From assembly GCA_023231475.1 (NCBI GenBank), contig JALJEE010001980.1:1-64000 (forward strand): 64,000 bases of DNA, written 5' to 3'. The stretch comes from Seison nebaliae. Its lineage: Eukaryota; Rotifera; Pararotatoria; Seisonacea; Seisonidae. Made by a program: the position numbers and the translations under genes. Shown one piece after another: positions 59,299 through 64,000 of the stretch; position 1 is the first letter of the stretch, and each line of letters begins with the position of its first letter. The notes under the pieces were generated by a model, which had not been told where the DNA came from, searched no databases, and saw only the letters and a list, made by a program, of their open reading frames with translations.

Positions 59299-61043
59299 AT
59301 TGATTTGAATAAGATTGAAATGTGAGAAGAGGAAAGCATGTACAAATGAGCTTATATTTAAGTTGAAAAAATTTGAATCAATCAAGAAATTGTTGTGTAT
59401 TTCCTATAGAGTTTTTGTAAAACTAGTTATTTTGTTTTACGCCTTCAATGACTGAACCAAACTATTTCAGTTTTATTTCGAAAGTTTTAGTTCACAATAA
59501 AATAGAGAAATTATGTAGTTTTATATTTTAATTATCATTTTCGACATATATTAAAAGAGAAAGAAAATTATGAAATAATTAATTCTATTCCAGTTCATTA
59601 TATTCCTGTTAGTTGATATTTGTTTCATTTCATTAGAACATATTCCAAATTTTTAAGTTAAGAGTAAGTTTTGGTTTGTGTTTATGACTCTTTACGAGAG
59701 TTGAATAAAAATCTGATAGTTTATAAATTGAATTGATTAAAAATCAAATGACAAATGAGATGAGAAATTTCCTTTGTGTGAATTTGTAGAAGGTAAATCA
59801 AATATTTGATTTGGTAAGAATTATTTGTTCTGATTATTGGACTTCCTATCATTTACATATTCGTTCCATCTTATTATCTTAGATTTGATGAGAGTGAGAT
59901 TATAGAAAGATGAGGAATGTTCAAATATGCCGACCATCGACATCGACATATTCCTTTAACAAAAAGCAGTTGAATTATTGGGAGTGAGAGGAAAGAGGGG
60001 GAGAAGGATGGCAATGAAGAAAGATCAATAACAATCGATGATGGTTATTGTCATTGCAATTTGTCAACATACAGATGGAGATATGAACTTTTCATAGACG
60101 ATCTGTTCAGACGATGTGTCTATGTAGACGGGAAGAGATCGTCCTATCCATATCGGATGCAGATGAAGAATCCTCTATTTGTATATGTGTAGGAAATGTT
60201 TGTAGAGTGTAGTTCGTGAAGATTAGAGATGTACGAGACAACGTGTAAATCCAAACAAGCTCGCTACCACATATTTGGTTTTCCGGAGAGATAGCTACTG
60301 TATTTGGTCGTCATGTAATCGATATATTTATCTAGGATGCTAAACCGGAATTTTTCGATGGAAGTGAATCCCTTTGTCCTCAAGTGGTCAGCATACATAT
60401 CTGTTTTCTTGGCGACCTACACTCTCCATCCCCATGGTAAGAGAGAAGAACGGATATTTCGAAGACGCGTTGAAAGGAGAACGCATGACCATTCCATCGA
60501 CTATATAAATTTGTTGAGAATGTCACGTTTCTATTTTCGTAAGCAAATTTCATTTAGAATTCGTCGAATTACTTTTATTGATCATTCTTTCTTTTTTCAT
60601 ATTCGTCTTCTCACTCAATCCCTTTAATCTCACCAAATCGAATACGTTACCATCTTGCCTCCGATTGTATCAGATTTACGTTTGAAGGAAAAATAAGAAG
60701 GATTCAATTCTTTCTATTATTCATTTCCATTATCTTCTAATACTGTCAGGTTAAGATGGCTACGTAACAATTCGAATACATCATCATTCAATGAAATTCG
60801 CAGTGCCATTATTAGTTTGCAGAAGCAATAACAATGAAAAGGAATTCTCTTCTGTATAAAATTCTCCTCAAATAGTCTCCTTGGCAACTTATTTTTCTGT
60901 AATTTCCCATTTAAAACGAATTTCCGTTATGCCGATTCGAAGGAATTAAATGTAGAACAATAAATCGACAGAATTCTTTCTTGAAACTTCTCATTATCAT
61001 TTATCGCGTTCTCTCTTCATTCAATTATTCTTTCGGAAAAAAT
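59299..61043. other. 1.7-kb mostly noncoding region
   Basis: Divergent spacer between UTP25 and the NlpC/P60 gene. AT-rich on the left and less so from 59,930 to 60,500. Apart from the tentative small membrane-protein exons at 60,337-60,685, I see no gene or repeat. Confidence 0.45.
60337..60685 (+). CDS. Tentative small two-helix membrane protein (Asterix-like?)
   Basis: An exon preceded by TTTATCTAG and ending at a strong GTAAGA donor (60,437) encodes FSMEVNPFVLKWSAYISVFL. A second possible exon from 60,558 (acceptor TTTCATTTAG) gives a hydrophobic segment ending SLNPFNLT. The spacing FSM-x(6)-LKW followed by a membrane helix, and a later NP after a second helix, parallels Asterix/WDR83OS, a subunit of the ER PAT chaperone complex. 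The intron would be 121 nt, no N-terminal exon was found, and the match is short. I treat it as a candidate only. Confidence 0.3.
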
Positions 61044-61965
61044 ATGGTCAACAGAACGCGCCAACAAAAGAAACGACTGCGTAAAGAATTTGTTAGACAA
61101 GCCAAAAAATATCTAGGAGTTCCATATGCAAAAAAATATCATGAAGAAGATAGTTCTCATCATTTTATTCATTTTCTGATAAGTTCTCTTGATAGGTGAA
61201 TTGTACAAATCGAAATTATTTCTTGATTGTTGTGGTTTAGTTCGAAGAATAATGTATGATTTACGATACGAATTTGGTTTTCGTATTGGTGGTGGAAATC
61301 AAGCATATATGTTCGATACATTACCCAAAATCATAGAGGATGTGAATGAAATAAAACCTGGTGACTTAGTATTTACTAAAGCTCAACATAATACAGGAGA
61401 AAGTTTCTTTAATTCATATCCCACTCAAAACAATTCTCATTCTTTCAAGAGAAGAAGAAACAATTACATGACATTTTACATGTGGAGATTATGTTGGGAA
61501 AAGGTGAGAAATGTATTGGTGCTAGATGGCACCATAAAGTCGTTACTGTATTCGATTCGTATAAATTCACCTCAAAAACTTATTCGAACAATATTTACAT
61601 TTTCAAGTCAATCGACACGTGGCTACTAGGCATTTGTCAAAGGTGTTCTCCTTCTCTTTTGTTCGTTTGACTAATTTCTCTTTAGTTTCTGTCCATTACA
61701 CCATTGGCCTTACTGTCGTCGAATTTATCCGAAGAAGACAACGGAATTGATATGTCTTCACAAAAGAAAGAAAAGAAGAAAGAGTGAAGATATTGTTAAA
61801 AATTTACGAGATTTGTCACTGACATCTATTATAATCAATAAGAAGAAGTTTAATAGAAGAACAACAACGAATAACAGCGTTTCTATGGTAACATTGCCTT
61901 GTAACAACTCTAACACTAAAGATGAAGGTCATAATTCTTCTGATTTCCAATTACCAAACTTATGA
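61044..61965 (+). CDS. NlpC/P60-fold cysteine hydrolase-like protein
   Basis: Four exons join in frame through donors GTTCTC (about 61,151), GTTTCT (about 61,401) and GTGTTC (about 61,642). The fold core is present: KKYLGVPYAKKYHEED, then FLDCCGLVRRIMYDL with the nucleophile position in D-C-C-G-L, KPGDLVFTKAQ, and LHVEIMLGKGEKCIGARWHH with the catalytic His, ending DSYKFTSKTYSN and SIDTWLLGICQ. This is a conserved uncharacterised animal branch of the NlpC/P60 superfamily. Bacterial members cut peptidoglycan or amide bonds. The animal substrate is not known to me. A basic Lys/Arg-rich tail (LHKRKKRRKS) of about 90 aa follows the domain. The start is the ATG at 61,044. No signal peptide is visible from it. 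Confidence 0.8.
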
Positions 61966-62128
61966 TCTTCTTTTCTGTTTTCCATTTACAATTATTTTAT
62001 TTATTTGTAGTGTAAAATTTTTAATTTTAATTTGAGAAATAACAATCATAAATCACTTCCTTAATATTGACAGTTTTAAGTTGAAAGATATCGAAAAACA
62101 TGAAAACTAAAATTTTAATCTGAGAAAT

Positions 62129-64000
62129 TTAAATATTATCATCAATTGTTCCATCGATATCGTCAAATAAGTTCAGTAATACTTGTTTGGTATAATCTTG
62201 AAGTATCATACTCTCCTCTACATTCTCGATGATATGCATGAGAATAATATGGTACCAAAAATACGCATCCTCCGCCCAATTTAATGGTTCGTCTTTGACT
62301 GCATTGGCTAAATAGTTGAGATTCTTTGATAACAACTCACGCCATTGTTCCGCATCTTTGTACAATTCATCGACATATTCCGTACTTCGGTTGTCCAAAT
62401 CTTCCAAAAGAAAATGAGCTTTCTTCCCTAATTCGGCGAAGGATACTGATTGAGATAATCCTTCACGTACAACAGACACGATATTCGAATCGTTCACCGA
62501 TCCTCGTTCGTCATGTTCAGTCATTTTCTGGAGAAAGTTTTCGAATCGTTTTTCCTCTACTAGTTTTGTGTGTAGTTCTGTATAGCGTTTGATGACTGCT
62601 AATCTGATTTCTTGAAAATTATTCACCATAATCCCGACGAAGATATTAGCAAAAATCAAATTTGCAAAAATTATCCAAGAAATTAGTATTGTCAGAACGA
62701 TAGGAGTACTGACATCGACGATGATACCGTCGAGTATCGATCTCCATCCATCTAATGTTATCATTTGAAATAAAGTAATCATGGCTTGAGGCAAAGTGGA
62801 CCATCTTAATCGATGGTCAACTATGTTTGCAGATCCTATTGAATTTTGGAGAATTTTCTGTTTATTGGCAGGATGAAAAATGAGATCTTTATCCCAATAA
62901 TCATGGAAGACGATGACACAGGCGATACCATAAGATAACATGAAGAAAATGATGAGTAATCCAAGTGAGACGATACTGGCCAAAGCCTTTGTTATACTGA
63001 TGGCGAGAACTCTCATGTTGATCGAGGCGTTAACCGTGGTTAATATGAAGAAGATGTGAGTGATTTTACATGCATAATAGATTTGTTGGAAAGTACTTTT
63101 TTTCACATCCGTATTATAAGTGTTGGCTAAATCCAACACAGTATAATGATAAGAATAACTCGCTTCGAATACGATGTACGTGAAATAAATGAAACAGAAA
63201 AACAGATCTGACGCATTGACATCTGAGTCATCACTGGCAAATATACTGGTGTGCATTCGACGTCCAATTAAGAATTTGGGAATAGTACAAATTAATGATC
63301 GTATGAAATAATAGAAAACACAAACGATATCAATAATTTGAGCAATTTGTAACCAAATTATTAAGGAGTCCGTACCACTAGAGAGATAAGAAGCATAATA
63401 GAAAGGCTCATGATTAGAGGAGATTTCGATGAGTATTCCAATATTAATGGAAACTAAAAGACTGATGACCGTATGGATATAGGCGCCGGTTCTCGTATCA
63501 TTAATCAACCACATCACCCAAAGATGAATGATATCTAACGAATAATTTATTCGAAATCTCCTTAATATTCCGAACCAATTAAATCGAAAGTCGAAGTATT
63601 CGATCAATGCTCTTCTTTGGGCAACTCGGTTCCCTATACCTCGACTACATTTACCATTATATTCCTGAAATTTTACCAACGATGACGGTCGTTGTCTCAA
63701 CAACTTCTTATACTCTTTACTTCCATCAACATGTTGAATCTCAACGAACATTTCATACCAAGTCGGATGTTGGAATTCCTTAAACATTTTCATCTTTACC
63801 AGTTTCCCATATTTAGTTAACATTTCGAAACTCTTGTAGAATGTGATATATTCCAAATGTGTCTTTCTGTTGAATGTTCTCCATGTCTTATCGATTTTAT
63901 ATCCATGAAAAAAGAATGTGAATATCGAACTGATCTTATACCAAATTTTGTGGAAGTTTTCTTCTAATTTCTTTCTCCATAATCTCCGTCGTATTTTGAA
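62129..64000 (-). CDS. CatSper-family sperm Ca2+ channel subunit (CatSper2-like), 5' truncated
   Basis: The frame is open from the window edge (64,000) to the stop at 62,129 without introns. Its 5' end is outside the window. One six-helix domain is visible: HLWVMWLINDTRTGAYIHTV leading into S1, S2 around LIIWLQIAQIIDIVCVFYYF, S5 LLIIFFMLSYGIACVIVF, a pore helix LPQAMITLFQM with filter T-L-D-G-W, and S6 ending in IFVGIMVNNFQEI, then a charged C-terminal coiled coil. T-x-D-x-W and the V-x-N-F end of S6 are CatSper hallmarks. The LWxxW lead-in to S1 and the L-x-x-F-Q-E-I-R end favour CatSper2. The S4 segment (VNASINMRVLAISITKAL) carries only two basic residues, so voltage sensing by this subunit may be weak. 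Confidence 0.75.
   Translation of the reverse strand, partial: FKIRRRLWRKKLEENFHKIWYKISSIFTFFFHGYKIDKTWRTFNRKTHLEYITFYKSFEMLTKYGKLVKMKMFKEFQHPTWYEMFVEIQHVDGSKEYKKLLRQRPSSLVKFQEYNGKCSRGIGNRVAQRRALIEYFDFRFNWFGILRRFRINYSLDIIHLWVMWLINDTRTGAYIHTVISLLVSINIGILIEISSNHEPFYYASYLSSGTDSLIIWLQIAQIIDIVCVFYYFIRSLICTIPKFLIGRRMHTSIFASDDSDVNASDLFFCFIYFTYIVFEASYSYHYTVLDLANTYNTDVKKSTFQQIYYACKITHIFFILTTVNASINMRVLAISITKALASIVSLGLLIIFFMLSYGIACVIVFHDYWDKDLIFHPANKQKILQNSIGSANIVDHRLRWSTLPQAMITLFQMITLDGWRSILDGIIVDVSTPIVLTILISWIIFANLIFANIFVGIMVNNFQEIRLAVIKRYTELHTKLVEEKRFENFLQKMTEHDERGSVNDSNIVSVVREGLSQSVSFAELGKKAHFLLEDLDNRSTEYVDELYKDAEQWRELLSKNLNYLANAVKDEPLNWAEDAYFWYHIILMHIIENVEESMILQDYTKQVLLNLFDDIDGTIDDNI

Overview
This is AT-rich eukaryotic DNA from a compact animal genome. 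Almost every gene is split by very short introns (about 42-66 nt, a few longer). Neighbouring genes often lie only tens of bases apart. Two genes point to an animal with motile flagella: a CatSper-type sperm cation channel (right edge) and a CCDC96-like axonemal coiled-coil protein. CatSper is not known from insects or nematodes. An E78-type nuclear receptor and fast-evolving but recognisable metazoan orthologues suggest a derived, compact bilaterian. I cannot name the species.

Layout. 1-3,100: a 30-bp tandem repeat, then a scrambled dead non-LTR retrotransposon containing a 105-bp inverted duplication. 3,567-10,601: dense gene block with an unknown 5-exon gene, MITD1, a class I methyltransferase, an unknown nuclear-looking protein, a BTB-BACK protein and a possible beta-propeller protein. 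10,602-16,745: gene-poor, with hairpins and a second copy of the window-start repeat family. 16,746-21,754: an LRR receptor-like membrane protein and a RasGEF. 21,755-26,388: gene-poor, with a 450-bp inverted-repeat structure. 26,389-29,760: E78-like nuclear receptor. 30,176-46,862: a very dense block with an unknown coiled-coil protein, Nup155, CCDC96, NUDCD3, glucosidase II beta, NDUFB5, a LZIC-like protein, UTP6 and TYW2. 47,234-55,224: two tandem, very divergent cationic-amino-acid-transporter-like genes with large lysine-rich tails. 55,476-59,298: UTP25. 61,044-61,965: NlpC/P60-fold protein. 62,129-64,000: CatSper2-like channel, cut by the window edge.

Most ORFs in this window are single exons, so I rebuilt gene models by joining ORFs at GT-AG sites that keep frame and, where possible, protein homology. 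That exercise gave the most unusual signal here. Of roughly 65 donors assigned this way, about nine in ten begin GTT, with little preference at positions +4 to +6 and none for G at -1. The usual GTAAGT/GTGAGT donor is nearly absent.

Functional themes: ribosome and tRNA biogenesis (UTP6, UTP25, TYW2), ER glycoprotein quality control (glucosidase II beta), ESCRT/cytokinesis (MITD1), chaperoning (NUDCD3), respiration (NDUFB5) and flagellar function (CatSper, CCDC96). These are unrelated housekeeping neighbours packed together. The exceptions are the transporter-like tandem pair and possibly TYW2-UTP6, which could share a transcript.
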